Shown here piece after piece: positions 1-8,900 of a stretch of 23,216 nt of DNA. The stretch is from NCBI GenBank assembly GCA_039029935.1, contig JBCCFC010000028.1, positions 1-23,216 of the forward strand, given 5' to 3'. Every line of letters begins with the position of its first letter. Position 1 is the first letter of the stretch. The position numbers and the translations under genes were made by a program. Below the pieces are notes generated by a model, which was not told the origin of the DNA, ran no database searches, and was given only the letters and a program-made list of their open reading frames with translations. The stretch comes from G039029935 sp039029935. Lineage in GTDB: Bacteria > Chloroflexota > Anaerolineae > Caldilineales > Caldilineaceae.

Positions 1-341
1 AGGGTGGGAATGCCGGCGCGGAGATAGATGAGTAAATCCGGTGGCTGGATGAGTTCGGTGATGGTTTCGAAGAGCTCTTTGTAGGTCTCGAAGTCGCGGG
101 TCTCCATCGGCCCCATAGCGTGGAGGTTGGGAGCAAAGATTTGGGCATCTTCGTAGATGGTCCGGTCCTGGACGACATTGCGTGCTTCGGAGCGGATCAT
201 GTTGAGTTTTTTGAGACGGGACTGTAGGAAAGATAGCTGAAGGTTGAAGGACCATCGTGGCATATCCGAATAGAAGTCCATCAGATAGGGATTTTGCTCA
301 TTGTCCTCAAACATCGGCTCGAACCCAAAGTACTTGGCCAA
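1..341 (-). other. Deoxynucleoside kinase C-terminal segment inside the ABC ORF (P-loop missing)
   Basis: Residues about 567-679 of the fused frame read as a bacterial deoxyadenosine/deoxyguanosine-type nucleoside kinase. They run from LAKYFGFEPMFED through NPYLMDFYSD and RWSFNLQLSFL, then the substrate-site motif VVQDRTIYEDAQIFA, then ETYKELFE and PPDLLIYLRAGIPT. Family members begin with a P-loop of the type EGNIGSGKST some 15-20 residues before this point; that part is absent and ABC sequence takes its place. Without a P-loop this half should not phosphorylate nucleosides by itself. The frame is still open at position 1, so the kinase LID and C-terminus probably lie outside. Family recognition is strong; the origin of the junction is unresolved. 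Confidence 0.8.
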
Positions 342-2039
342 CTCAATGATTTCACCCTGACTGAGAACGATGATACGGTCAGCATTGCGCACAGTGGACA
401 GGCGGTGGGCGATAACAATGGCAGTGCGGTCTTTCAGTATGACATCCAGCCCCTCCTGAATCTGTGCCTCGGTTACGGGGTCAATGCTAGCGGTTGCTTC
501 ATCGAGAATAATGACCGATGGGTCCTCATGCAGCACACGTGCCAACGCCACCAACTGCCGCTGACCCATTGACAACGCACGACCACCCTCGCCCACATCA
601 GTGTCAAGACCATCAGGCAATGCATCCACCCAGTCACCCAATCCAACGCTGGCGGCCACTGCTGCCACTTCTTCGTCGGTTGCATCAGGACGTGAATAGC
701 GGATGTTGTTGCTCACCGTACCAGCAAAAAGAAATGGTGTCTGTGGGACCATGCCGATGTGACGACGGTATTCACCCAAATCAAGGGTACGCACATCGCG
801 GCCATCCACCAGCAACTTACCCGCTTGGAATTCATAGAAACGTGCCACCAACTTGCCCAGGCTCGACTTACCTGCACCTGTATGCCCCACCAGTGCAATG
901 GTTTCACCTGCCTCAATCGTCAAGTTAAAGTTGGGCAAGACCTGTTCCTGCTCGGTATAGCGGAACTGCACATCACGAAACTCAATTTCGCCCTTCATCG
1001 TTGGCATGGACTGGTTGTCGGTTTGGTAGACGCGCGGCTCAGAGTCCATCAGCGCAAAGACACGTTCGCTGGCAGAAAGCCCCAACTGGAACTGGCTCCA
1101 GAAGGAGGCGATGCTTGTCATGGGAAACCAAAAGATGTTCATGGCCTGCACAAACAAGAACCAATCGCCAGGTGATATATTGCCCGCAATTGCGCTGTTG
1201 CCCCCAAAATAGACCACAATCACTGTGCCAATACCGCCAATCGCCGCCAACACGGGGAAGATGGTGCTATAGACAAAGCCTTCGCGCAGATTCACGCTGT
1301 AGGCTTGTTGGTTAATATCTTGAAATTCATCATAGATGGTGTCCTCTTGGCGAAAGTTTTTGGCAACTGAAATACCTGACAGTGTTTCCTGTAGGTGTGC
1401 ATTCACCGTTGCCCGCGCTCGTTGTGAGCTTCGTGATGATCGGCGCGCTATATGGCGAAAGGTGAGTGCGGCGGCTGTAATCATGGGGGCAATCAGCAGT
1501 GCCAACAGCGTAAGCTGCCAGTTGATGAAGAACATAACAATCAGAAGCAGCCCCACGAGCAACAATTGGCTCATGAGGTTGAGGGTCAGCGTAACAACAT
1601 TGGAAAAATCAGTCGTATCACCCGTCACCCGGCTGACGATACGCCCCGATATGTACTCATCATAAAAGGACATGTCGCGGTTGAGAATTGAGGCAAACAC
1701 ATCTTGACGCAATTGCAGTTGTACATCGCCCACCGCCCGTGCGGTGTAAACCTGACGCAGATAGTTGAAACTCCATGAGAGTGCCCCCGCCACAAGGATG
1801 ACAAACGAGAGCAAGAGCGCGGCTTGCCATGTAAAATTGATTGAGAGTGTATCAACTGCGCGTGAGAGCATGACGGGCAGTACTGTGTCCATCGTGGCGT
1901 TGAGTACAACCATCCCCGCCACAAACAGCATGGTTGGCAGCTTGGGACGAAAATAGCCGATAATCCGTCGAATCAATTCGCGATCATGATATTGTCGATC
2001 ATAGCCTTCCGCTTGAAGACCTTCCATTACAAAGCCCAT
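1..2039 (-). CDS. ABC exporter half-transporter (catalytic subunit) fused in frame to a deoxynucleoside kinase fragment; partial at the window edge
   Basis: The frame is open from ATG at 2039 through position 1, so at least 679 residues with the end outside the window. Residues 1 to about 330 form a type I ABC exporter membrane domain. The nucleotide-binding domain shows Walker A GHTGAGKSS (about 384-392), a variant signature LSMGQ (about 489), Walker B VIILDEAT with the catalytic Glu, and the switch His in IAHRLS. Normal exporters then continue about 30 residues past the segment GEIIEL; here the reading switches at about residue 567 to a deoxynucleoside kinase sequence. An SD-like AAGAGGT precedes the ATG. 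The gene lies 82 bp behind the other half-transporter, and the variant signature here matches the Asp-type Walker B there, as in heterodimeric exporters (TM287/288 or LmrCD type). Substrate unknown. The fusion may be real or an assembly chimera. Confidence 0.88.
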   Translation of the reverse strand, partial: MGFVMEGLQAEGYDRQYHDRELIRRIIGYFRPKLPTMLFVAGMVVLNATMDTVLPVMLSRAVDTLSINFTWQAALLLSFVILVAGALSWSFNYLRQVYTARAVGDVQLQLRQDVFASILNRDMSFYDEYISGRIVSRVTGDTTDFSNVVTLTLNLMSQLLLVGLLLIVMFFINWQLTLLALLIAPMITAAALTFRHIARRSSRSSQRARATVNAHLQETLSGISVAKNFRQEDTIYDEFQDINQQAYSVNLREGFVYSTIFPVLAAIGGIGTVIVVYFGGNSAIAGNISPGDWFLFVQAMNIFWFPMTSIASFWSQFQLGLSASERVFALMDSEPRVYQTDNQSMPTMKGEIEFRDVQFRYTEQEQVLPNFNLTIEAGETIALVGHTGAGKSSLGKLVARFYEFQAGKLLVDGRDVRTLDLGEYRRHIGMVPQTPFLFAGTVSNNIRYSRPDATDEEVAAVAASVGLGDWVDALPDGLDTDVGEGGRALSMGQRQLVALARVLHEDPSVIILDEATASIDPVTEAQIQEGLDVILKDRTAIVIAHRLSTVRNADRIIVLSQGEIIELAKYFGFEPMFEDNEQNPYLMDFYSDMPRWSFNLQLSFLQSRLKKLNMIRSEARNVVQDRTIYEDAQIFAPNLHAMGPMETRDFETYKELFETITELIQPPDLLIYLRAGIPT

Positions 2040-2066
2040 AGTGTACCTCTTATCAGCCAGTCAGCT

Positions 2067-2119
2067 TGTCAGCATGCCAGCATGTCAGCATATCAGCATG
2101 AAGTGCTGGCATGCTGACA
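2067..2119. repeat. Inverted repeat between the two ABC genes
   Basis: A 16-bp perfect inverted repeat has arms at 2067-2082 and 2104-2119 and a 21-bp loop. The loop itself contains further copies of the same core (2082-2091 pairs with 2111-2120), so alternative foldings exist. It starts right at the stop of the upstream ABC gene and fills most of the gap before the downstream one. There is no T-run after it on the minus strand, so it looks more like an mRNA-stabilising or REP-like hairpin than a terminator. Confidence 0.7.
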
Positions 2120-2121
2120 TG

Positions 2122-3966
2122 CTATATATTGTCTTGTCGGATACCAAAAATGCGTTGATATAATTGACATCGTTCTAAAAGTTCCTCATGCGCACCCTGA
2201 TCGAGGATTCTACCCTGTGACAGCACAATCACACGGTCTGCGCGTCGAATCTGCGAAAGTCGATGGGTGATCAACAACGTGGTTCGCCCTTCGAGCACAC
2301 GGTTGATGGCCCGTTGAATCTTGTCCTCGGTGGCACTGTCAATAGCACTGGTGGCGTCGTCAATGATGAGAATGCGTGGGTCGGTCAACAGCGCACGTGC
2401 AATGGCAATACGCTGGCGTTGCCCACCCGAAAGCGTCACACCGCGCTCACCCACATCAGTCGCATAGCCATCCTCAAAATTCATGATAAAATCGTGTGCC
2501 TGCGCCTCTTGCGCCACCTGCTCAATCTGTGCATGGGTGACATCACGCCCCAACCCAAAGCCAATGTTGGCAGCCACATCGCGTGAAAAGAGTACAATAT
2601 CCTGTTCAATCGTCGAGATTTGCCGCCGCAGCCCATCAAGTTCCCATTGACGCACATCCACACCATCGACCAACACACGCCCTGCCGAGACATCATAGGT
2701 GCGGTTGACCAGCTTGGTCAATGTGCTTTTGCCCGATCCCGTCTGCCCCACAATCGCCACCGTCTCACCGGGGTGTGCCGTAAAGGAGATACCCCCTAGC
2801 ACATTATCGGTATCATTATCGGTATCATTATCGGTATCATTATCGGTATCATTATCATTGCCATCACCATTGCCATTATACCCAAAATTGACATTTTCAA
2901 AGACAATCTCACCCTGAATCGTTGCTGAATGACCACCATCATTCTCGTCAATATCCGTCTCCTGTGACATCAGTTCAAGGATGCGGCTGGCACTGGCAAA
3001 CCCCAAAGCCACCAACACAAAGGTAAAGGTGGATATGCCTGCAGGGAAGCGGAAAAGGAAGAGCAGACCGATATATCCGATTAGGGAACCAATTGTGATA
3101 CTGCCTTGGCTAAGAAGCCAGATACCATGCAGAAAGCCCAAGGCAATCGCAACGTTGACTACAAAGATTGCCAAATATCGCGCCTGTGCCACACCTTGCC
3201 GGACAAAGTAATCACGATATTTTTCTGCCTCCAGATTAAATTTGTTAATCTCCTGCTGCTCCTGCACATTGAGCTTGACCACCTCGATCCCGGTCACGCT
3301 CTCGGCAACGGTGGCATTCATGCGCCCAAACTGCTGACGCATATTGCCAGAAATAGGCCCCAACTCATTCATATAGCGTTGCAAGGCCCATGCTAACAAC
3401 ACAGTAAAGAACACAGGGGCAAGAAGCAGTTGCCAATCCATTTGCGCAATGGCAATAATCGGAATGACCAGTCCCATCACTGAGTCAAAGAGCAATGCAA
3501 CGCCGGGCATCATCATGTTGTTGAGTTCACGCACATCATTGTTGGCGCGCGCCATCAAGTCACCAACCCGTTGCTGGTTGTGCCATGTCTGACTTTTGCC
3601 CAATAAGTTCAGATACAATTCATCACGCGCATCACGCTCCATGCGCTTGGCCGTGACTTCCATTGCGTAGTACCCAAATAGCTCAAAAAGACTCTGCCCC
3701 ATCACAATGCCCAGAATACTGAGTGCAAGGAAACCCAACGTCCTGCCCACCTCAGTGGTGACAAGCTCAGTCCCTGACGCCACCAAGTCAAACGCCTCGC
3801 CTGTCAGAATCGGTACAAAGACCTTGGCGGCGTTGAGCGCAATGACCCCAATACAATAGACAATAAAAAACCATTTGTGCTGCCAAATATGTGACCAAAT
3901 CCATCGTGCTGGTGATGAGTGGTTGTATTGATAGCTATCCTCAATATGAAATTCTTGTTTATTCAC
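2122..3966 (-). CDS. ABC exporter half-transporter with degenerate ATPase site and an Asn/Asp/Thr repeat insert
   Basis: This 614-residue protein is a fused membrane/ATPase half-transporter. Its membrane domain covers about residues 25-330. The nucleotide-binding domain carries Walker A GQTGSGKST (about 406-414), Q-loop STIEQD, a canonical LSGGQ signature, Walker B ILIIDDATSAID and switch His in ITHRLS. The catalytic Glu after Walker B is Asp, the hallmark of the non-hydrolysing site in heterodimeric exporters; the neighbouring gene has the canonical Glu and a variant signature, so the two should form one exporter. An insert of about 23 acidic residues (about 365-388), including four DNDT units, sits between the A-loop Tyr and the strand leading to Walker A. 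The start codon is GTG, with a weak purine-rich SD upstream. Substrate cannot be told. Confidence 0.93.
   Translation of the reverse strand: MNKQEFHIEDSYQYNHSSPARWIWSHIWQHKWFFIVYCIGVIALNAAKVFVPILTGEAFDLVASGTELVTTEVGRTLGFLALSILGIVMGQSLFELFGYYAMEVTAKRMERDARDELYLNLLGKSQTWHNQQRVGDLMARANNDVRELNNMMMPGVALLFDSVMGLVIPIIAIAQMDWQLLLAPVFFTVLLAWALQRYMNELGPISGNMRQQFGRMNATVAESVTGIEVVKLNVQEQQEINKFNLEAEKYRDYFVRQGVAQARYLAIFVVNVAIALGFLHGIWLLSQGSITIGSLIGYIGLLFLFRFPAGISTFTFVLVALGFASASRILELMSQETDIDENDGGHSATIQGEIVFENVNFGYNGNGDGNDNDTDNDTDNDTDNDTDNVLGGISFTAHPGETVAIVGQTGSGKSTLTKLVNRTYDVSAGRVLVDGVDVRQWELDGLRRQISTIEQDIVLFSRDVAANIGFGLGRDVTHAQIEQVAQEAQAHDFIMNFEDGYATDVGERGVTLSGGQRQRIAIARALLTDPRILIIDDATSAIDSATEDKIQRAINRVLEGRTTLLITHRLSQIRRADRVIVLSQGRILDQGAHEELLERCQLYQRIFGIRQDNI
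2803..2856. repeat. 12-bp tandem repeat, 4.5 copies, in frame
   Basis: The unit ATTATCGGTATC is repeated exactly four times (2803-2850) plus a half copy. On the coding strand it gives repeated Asp-Asn-Asp-Thr. The unit length keeps the frame, so copy changes would lengthen or shorten the loop without breaking the transporter. Confidence 0.95.
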
Positions 3967-4155
3967 AATTGCGTTCCCGTTGTATGTTTATGGCTAAGTA
4001 TGCTGAGGTGTGTTTGGGTGTTGATATCTCATTTGTTCTATACAATAGTCAATGCTTGAAAAGTGGATGGTGTGACAGGGTACGATTGCCCAATAAACGC
4101 GTTATGGATCTGTTGTACATTCATTTTATAAAAACAGGCGTTCGTATTAGGATAA

Positions 4156-4184
4156 ATTATACCAAACATCCAACCCATTCACAA
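4156..4184 (-). promoter_or_regulatory. Sigma-70-type promoter candidate for the ABC exporter genes
   Basis: On the minus strand TTGTGA (4179-4184) lies 17 bp upstream of a perfect TATAAT (4156-4161). Transcription would start near 4149 and run into the GTG start at 3966. Only the box match and position support it. Confidence 0.5.
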
Positions 4185-4320
4185 AAAATTATGCTCTACG
4201 ACCCTTGAACCTTTTCTATTTCCTTCTACAAAAATGATACGGTGCGAGTGAGTTCTGCGGTTTCACCAATCAAAGTTTTATTGAAAAAATAGGAGGTCCC
4301 TTTTGTGGTTCTATAAATGC

Positions 4321-4350
4321 AAAACGGGGATATCCGATAGGACATCCCCG
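4321..4350 (-). terminator. Intrinsic terminator after the 523-residue ATPase gene
   Basis: A GC-rich hairpin pairs 4325-4335 with 4340-4350 (one mismatch, GATA-type loop). On the minus strand it is followed by TTTT. It lies 48 bp past the stop codon of the gene at 4398-5969. Confidence 0.7.
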
Positions 4351-4397
4351 CTAACAACATCTCAATTTAGCTATCTAAGTTTTTGTAGGGAAAGACT

Positions 4398-5969
4398 TTA
4401 TGTTCTGACCCGCTCATCATGATAACTCTGTCGTGGAGGTGGACTTGGCCGTCTACGTCCTCGACCCCGCTCATAGTCATCATGGTCATCATAGCCACGT
4501 TGCTTATACCCATCGCGGTGATAATCATCGCGGTGATAATCATCCCGATGATAATCATCGCGGTGATAATCATCCCGATGGTGCGTCTCTCGATATGGCT
4601 CTCCGCGTCCATAATCGCCCCGGCGATGCGAGCCACGATTTTCTGGATGATACTCACCGCGATGTCCTGTATGGTTTGTTGTGGGAATAATATTGCGCTC
4701 ATGTTCAGCCATACCAATCATGTGGGTCAGCGTTTCGATCTCCAAATTCAGCTCGGCAGGTGATTGCCCTGGTGTCTGGTGGCGATGCGTTAGCCCATCC
4801 AGACGATGCTGCAACTGTTGAATCTGCTCGGTCAAGTAGGAATACTCGCTCTCCTTGGCGACCTCAAGCATTTCTTCAAAGCTATTGTCGCTCAAAGTGG
4901 ACTCGGTTTGTTGCACCAAGCTGTCATAGTTGGTTTGGAGCCAGTTGCGCAGGAACTCATTGCCAATGGCCCACCGATGTTGAATATCACGCAGATGTCC
5001 CAGCTTATTCAAGCCGTAGACAAACGTGCGGATACGCTCTGGTGGGACATCGCTCAGGGTAGCGATAATCTCATCCTCGCTGGCTAGCGTCAATGGCACG
5101 ACGGCCAACAGAATGCGTCGTTCAATCGGTGTCAGTTGCCCAAAGTCGATCTGGAAAAAGCCATCAACCATGCGATCTGGGACCAAATCCTCTGGCTGTA
5201 CAGAACGCAGCGTACCGCAATCCGGCCCAGTCTCGACAAAGAGCCGATGACAGAGATGTTGCGTCAGGTAAGGCTGGCTGTTGGTGTGCATCAGAATTTC
5301 TTCGACAATGCTCTCTGGAATCTCCATCTGGCAGCGTTCAAACTGATGTTGGCGTACCAGTGATTCCGATGCATCTTGGTCCAAGCTCCATAAATTCACC
5401 AAGCTGAATCCAAAGAGGAAGGGGCTGGTGTTCCACTCGCCACTGTTCTCATTAAGCTTGGAGAGCAGTTTTGTTGATGTGATCAACGTTCGTTGTGCGC
5501 CGCCTTGGAAGAGCTTACGTAACCGTGCCAGCCACTTGGGATTCTGTGTACCGATGTCAATCAGGACCTCAGCTTCATCAATCAGCAAAAAGAGCATCCG
5601 GTCATGTATACGCAGGGCACGGTTGACTGCTCGCAAAATTTTAATCACATCATCACCGTCAAGCGCATCCACATCAAGGCCAAAGGGGGCAAAGCGATGC
5701 TCGTGTTCTTCGAGCGCAAAGATTAGCTCATCGGCCAATTCCTCTGGCGATGTACAGCCCTGCAAATCCCAGAAGAGCGGCACAAGCTGGCTATTGGGTA
5801 CATCGGTCAGAAATTCCATCTGACGCAACATAGATGTTTTGCCCATGCGCCGTGTACCCACCATCCAAATGGCGGTGTCAGGCATATTGAGCAGGTGATC
5901 GATTAAACGATGGCGGCCATAGTGGTGATGTCCACGCACCCAGCGACCGACGATATATGGATTACGCAT
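4398..5969 (-). CDS. Soluble P-loop ATPase (AAA/STAND-like) with winged-helix-like part and charged His-Arg-Asp-Tyr repeat tail
   Basis: 523 residues, no signal peptide. The protein opens with NPYIVGRWVRG, the same entry motif as the ATPase domain of the gene upstream. Walker A GTRRMGKTS lies at about 38-46 and Walker B MLFLLIDEAE at about 124-133, followed by a sensor-like strand (TLITSTKLLS). A segment with QPYLTQHLCHRL and a helix-turn-helix-like stretch (about 300-355) resembles the C-terminal part of archaeal-type predicted ATPases. Residues about 370-420 look helical, possibly coiled coil. From about residue 440 the protein is low complexity, with five YHRDD-type units and an RGRGRRRPSPPP end. 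The ATG overlaps the upstream stop by 8 bp and has a strong SD, so the two are translated together. It probably works with the sensor ATPase; function not known. Confidence 0.88.
   Translation of the reverse strand: MRNPYIVGRWVRGHHHYGRHRLIDHLLNMPDTAIWMVGTRRMGKTSMLRQMEFLTDVPNSQLVPLFWDLQGCTSPEELADELIFALEEHEHRFAPFGLDVDALDGDDVIKILRAVNRALRIHDRMLFLLIDEAEVLIDIGTQNPKWLARLRKLFQGGAQRTLITSTKLLSKLNENSGEWNTSPFLFGFSLVNLWSLDQDASESLVRQHQFERCQMEIPESIVEEILMHTNSQPYLTQHLCHRLFVETGPDCGTLRSVQPEDLVPDRMVDGFFQIDFGQLTPIERRILLAVVPLTLASEDEIIATLSDVPPERIRTFVYGLNKLGHLRDIQHRWAIGNEFLRNWLQTNYDSLVQQTESTLSDNSFEEMLEVAKESEYSYLTEQIQQLQHRLDGLTHRHQTPGQSPAELNLEIETLTHMIGMAEHERNIIPTTNHTGHRGEYHPENRGSHRRGDYGRGEPYRETHHRDDYHRDDYHRDDYHRDDYHRDGYKQRGYDDHDDYERGRGRRRPSPPPRQSYHDERVRT
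4511..4585. repeat. 15-bp tandem repeat encoding the YHRDD tail
   Basis: Five consecutive 15-bp units start CATCGCGGTG or CATCCCGATG: three are identical, one has two changes and the last is diverged. They encode residues about 462-486 of the ATPase as repeated Tyr-His-Arg-Asp-Asp. The unit is a multiple of three, so copy change keeps the frame. Confidence 0.93.
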
Positions 5970-8900
5970 GTCCAGGGACCTCCTTGTATGTTGTTCCTAC
6001 ACGCTGATTTCTTGCTTCCTGATTTCGTGTCTGCGAGTTTTGTTGCTGGCGATTCAGCGGCAACTGTCCCAACAGTTCCTTGGCGGGTTGATAGCGAGGT
6101 TGATGTTTGGTCTCTACCAGCACATGCCCCAACGCCTGATTGAGCTCGGTTTGGATAATCGCTTTGTTTAGCTCATCGTTGTCCAAACCTTCGTTGATGT
6201 GGTTGTGATTCTGGCTATGCAAAATCACTTGGTGCGCATACTCCGCATCCTCCAACAAGACCTGACGTCGTTTGGCCTTGAGCATCTGGTTGACCGCAAT
6301 CAGCCCATATTGCTGGACGCGGAACGGACGACCATGACTGTGCTTGATGATGAAATCCGTGACAGCCTCATCATAGGTGTAATAGTCTTTGACTGGCTCG
6401 GTGAGCAATTCGAGTGCATCGGCATCGCCAAAAGGCTCAACCTCGATTTCATTAAACAGATTATACCAAGGGCTTTCAATGCGCTCCCACTCACGGCTGA
6501 TCTGAATGCCCGCAACCACAGCCCCCATTGTGGCGGCAAAGTCACGCATAAAGATGCGGCGCAGCTGTTGCTGCACAAGGTGATCATATTGGCTGATCAC
6601 ATCCATCTCATCAAGCAGCAAAATCAAACGCAAATCTCTGCCCGCAAACGTTCGCTCACCATATTCGGTTAATGCAGAAATCACACGACGTAAATCACGG
6701 TTGAAGTGTCGATCCGTATATTGGTTGGATTCTGTTTTGAGATAGTTCAGCTTTTGTAATGTATCAACAAATCCTTCATCTTCCTTCGTCAGGGACGAAA
6801 GACCCAAGACAATTTCTTCGATCAAAAAGTGGAAGAAGTTTTCCTGTTTGGTGCCTTCAAGGTCGATGTAGAGCGGCGCAAACCAATATTCAGTGTCATC
6901 AACGGTACTCAGGCGATGCGCCAGTTGGTAGAGCAGCGTTGTCTTGCCAATACGTCGTTCGCCATAGATCATGATACTGTTGTGATGCAGCGTGTCGATA
7001 ATCTGGCGCAGCACACTATGACGTGCGTAGAACATATCCGCCTCACGCACAGGTTCACCACTGATGTAGGGGTTGTAGCCACGATGCAGTGCCTCAATTG
7101 CTTTTCGACGTTTTTGCAGCATCAGCAGGCTGACGTAGGTCGCGACGCCGATTAGGGTCGTGATGACAAACAAAATGACGAGCGTCAAGACCGCACTGTA
7201 TTCCACCTGCCCCAGAATTGGTACAGTAATCAACACAGGTGGCTCGGTCATGGTGATGGGCTGGACAGAGACCTCAGAGTAGTTAAAGGCCATATCGCGT
7301 ACTTGGAATTCAATGCGATGCTCACCAATCGTGCCAAATGTCCACTCCAGACGATTGCCAATCAGCTCAGTCCATGTGGATGAACCGGCTGTTTCAGATG
7401 TACCCTCTTCAACGACACGATAGAAAACCCGCAGTGCATCCTCGGATGTCTGCAAATCCCCCACTGTCACCTCAAAGAGCAGTGGCTCACCTACAAACAG
7501 GCCACCATTTTCATCGCCGGTGGTCAGCAATTCAGCACTGATCCAAGGAGCGGTGCGCTCTGGCTGATAGTACGAAAGCCCTTCATTACCACCAAACCAG
7601 TAGCCACCATCCGCTGCGCGAGCAAAGGCATAGATGGCCGAACTTTGCAGACCATCGTTGCTGCTAAAGGTCTGCCAAGATTGTCCATCATAGCGCGTCG
7701 CACCACCTTCGCTGCCAATCCAAATGCTCTTATCAACAGGGCTGCTAAACAAGGTATACAGGAAATGGTTTGGCAGTCGGTGGTCAGGGTCGCCTTCATG
7801 CCATTGTGTGCCATCCCAACGATAAAGACCATATCCCGATACAATCGCCCACATGTGCCCGGATTCAGTTGGGTCCGCTGTCAAGCCGCCGAGCACAATA
7901 TAATTGCCCGGCAGACTACCTTCAAGATGGCTGGCATTTTGGTTGATCCACTCAACCTCGCTGCCTTTGGAGCCGTCACCGCCATTGGTGTTGATCCACA
8001 CGCCGCTCTGATCCGTGCCAACCCAAACGCGCCCATAGGAGTCCATCACCAGTGCTTCGATGATTTGCCCCCCAAATTCCTCTAATGTCGTCAACTCACC
8101 ATGACGGATGTTGTAGGTGACAAGCCCATTTTCTGTCCCAATCCACAGCGTATCACCATCGGCCAGTAACCGTGTAACAACAGGGTGGGGGAGAAAGCGC
8201 ATATGCACAGGAATGGTCCAGCGATTATTGGCAAAACGGGCCACGCCATTCATCGTGCCAGCCCAAATGCCTTTTTCGTGGTCTTGCGTCAAGGTCAGCA
8301 CACCGTCGTCTGGTAGGCGGCTATTTTGGGTATTATAGATAACCTCGCCGCGTACCAATGGTGATGATTTGCGTCGAATACCCGCACCCGCTGTGGCAAC
8401 CCAGAGTGTGTCTTGGTGGTCAATCAACATGTCGTTGGTGGCATTGATGTTGATGCTAAACTGCTCGCCAGATTGGAAATCGTTGATCCAAACCCGCTCC
8501 TGATAACGGAAGACACCAACATGCGTACCAAACCAAATCGACCCATCTTTGTCAATGGCAATATCGCGCACCAATGAGGATGTTAGCCCACGACGCCCGC
8601 CTTCCAGGGGCCGTGCGGCATCAATGGTGACATGCCCGCCATCGACAAACTTACGCGCACCACCGCCATCGGTTCCCACCCAGACACCACCCTGGTTATC
8701 TCCGGCAAGCGTTTGAATCAACACAGGCTCATCATGACGGTCGCGTACTTCCAGATCAAACCATGCCGTGTCGATAGGGTAACGCCAGTGCAAGCTACTG
8801 GGTGTACCGACCCATAAGCGCCCGCTCTCCTCTTCCCATAGCGATGTAATCGTTGGATTGGGCAATGTTGTCGTGTCAACCAGACTCCACTCTGGCTCGT

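Larger units (their letters stand above)
3967..4397. other. 431-bp intergenic region, no gene seen
   Basis: No reading frame here resembles a gene. It holds the terminator of the leftward ATPase gene (4321-4350) and, on the minus strand, a promoter candidate for the ABC pair with a leader of roughly 180 nt. It is more AT-rich than the flanking genes. Confidence 0.7.

Noticed and set aside
518..1175. Plus-strand open frames of about 137 residues opposite the first ABC gene
   Set aside because: They lie antisense to a clearly conserved exporter frame and show no family features.
4419..4763. Plus-strand frame with repeated Ile/Val hydrophobic stretch that could look like a membrane protein
   Set aside because: It is the antisense reading of the YHRDD repeat; the hydrophobicity comes from the repeat bases.
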